The translations under genes and the position numbers were made by a program. DNA of 6,356 bases from Saprospiraceae bacterium (GTDB lineage: Bacteria > Bacteroidota > Bacteroidia > Chitinophagales > Saprospiraceae): NCBI GenBank assembly GCA_014379665.1, contig JACMLK010000323.1:1-6356 (forward strand), in the 5' to 3' direction. Below, one piece after another: positions 5,873 through 6,356 of this stretch. Each line of letters opens with the position of its first letter. The first letter of the stretch is position 1. Under the pieces are notes generated by a model. That model was not told the DNA's origin and did no database searches. It saw only the letters and a program-made list of their open reading frames with translations.

Positions 5873-6356
5873 ATGAGAAATTGTTTGACAATTGTATTTA
5901 GCTTTATAACATTAAGTTGCTTTGGACAGGATTTCGCTGCTTACAGAAATAATGATACTGAAATTGGCTCATTCGCTACAGGGGATTTTAATGGTGATGG
6001 TTATATTGATATCATAGGTATAAGCTACAGGGTTGATGATAAAGCAGATATTTACCTTTTTACCAATAAAAAACAAAATCCAATTGGTTTTTCATTAAGT
6101 TTTGTATTGCAAAATACCCCTTTTGAGGGTAGTTCAGTTGCTGGCGATTTGGATGGAGACGGAGATCCAGACCTCATATATGCTAGCGGTGCAGATTTTG
6201 CACTAAATGCATTAATAAATAATGGAAGTGGAGTTTTTACAAAAATGAGTTTGGGAGTCAGCGGTACGCAGATTTTGAAATTAGCAGACATTGATAAAGA
6301 TGGTGATACAGATATTGTAGGTTTGAACTATGACATAAAAAGAATAAATGTTTATA
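5873..6356 (+). CDS. secreted FG-GAP/VCBS repeat protein (5' part, runs off the right edge)
   Basis: An open frame of 161 codons starts at ATG 5873 and has no stop before the window ends. Residues 1-19 form a signal peptide (MRNCLTIVFSFITLSCFGQ) with the FGQ ending common in Bacteroidota. Cys16 is not in a good lipobox, so a lipoprotein is unlikely. Three Asp-rich calcium-binding loops follow: DFNGDGYID (38-46), DLDGDGDPD (92-100) and DIDKDGDTD (139-147). Their spacing of 54 and 47 residues is typical of FG-GAP/VCBS repeats, which fold into integrin-like beta-propeller blades. Such proteins are usually large, exported and calcium-stabilised, with roles in adhesion or binding; some end in a type IX secretion sorting tail, which cannot be checked here. 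ATG 5873 is right because the signal peptide begins immediately. The gene has the same strand as the glycosyltransferase but is separated by 147 bp. Confidence 0.88.
   Translation, partial: MRNCLTIVFSFITLSCFGQDFAAYRNNDTEIGSFATGDFNGDGYIDIIGISYRVDDKADIYLFTNKKQNPIGFSLSFVLQNTPFEGSSVAGDLDGDGDPDLIYASGADFALNALINNGSGVFTKMSLGVSGTQILKLADIDKDGDTDIVGLNYDIKRINVY

Noticed and set aside
5697..5891. A 64-codon minus-strand open frame across the spacer after the glycosyltransferase gene
   Set aside because: It overlaps the ends of two well-supported plus-strand genes, resembles no family I recognise, and has no promoter-like element of its own. AT-rich spacer is enough to explain it.
5870..5925. FG-GAP protein as a lipoprotein through Cys16
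   Set aside because: The residues before the Cys are T-L-S, without the Leu/Val/Ile expected at -3, and the FGQ ending fits a signal peptidase I site better.
6052..6291. A 79-codon minus-strand open frame opposite the FG-GAP gene
   Set aside because: The plus strand here encodes clear calcium-loop repeats, and the reverse frame is a by-product of their Asp/Gly codons.

Overview
The window looks like chromosomal DNA of a member of the Bacteroidota. Starts lack Shine-Dalgarno sequences, and upstream regions carry the TAnnTTTG (-7) element typical of that phylum. Two signal peptides end in FSQA or FGQ, the RecQ has a long C-terminal extension, and there is a secreted FG-GAP/VCBS repeat protein. 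Most of the window is AT-rich. The first ~310 bases stand apart at roughly 55% GC by hand count. A genus cannot be read from this sequence.

Layout, left to right. (1) Bases 1-356, minus strand: the first 118 codons of a gene cut by the window edge. They encode an RsbRD-type N-terminal domain, usually found on sensor histidine kinases or stressosome-like regulators. (2) Bases 357-497: AT-rich non-coding spacer with a candidate promoter for gene 1. (3) Bases 498-1160, minus strand: a complete DNA-3-methyladenine glycosylase of the AAG/MPG family, starting at GTG. (4) A 48-bp divergent spacer, then 1209-3344, plus strand: a complete RecQ helicase (711 aa). (5) 3349-4287, plus strand: a secreted family 16 glycoside hydrolase, 4 bp behind recQ. 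(6) 4289-5725, plus strand: a multi-pass GT39/ArnT-like membrane glycosyltransferase, 1 bp behind gene 5. (7) Bases 5726-5872: non-coding spacer with a perfect -7 element. (8) 5873-6356, plus strand: the start of a secreted FG-GAP/VCBS calcium-loop protein, cut by the right edge.

How the genes may fit together. The glycosylase and RecQ are a divergent pair of DNA-repair genes whose candidate promoters point toward each other across a shared start region. recQ, the GH16 enzyme and the glycosyltransferase are packed like one transcription unit, although repair and envelope or polysaccharide work have no obvious link. All complete genes belong to known families. I see no CRISPR array, RNA gene, insertion sequence, phage gene or defence cassette, and no convincing new system. 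The points most worth a second look are the composition break at the left edge, the repair-plus-carbohydrate gene cluster, the lineage-type substitutions in RecQ, and a 12-base promoter-like string shared by two distant upstream regions.
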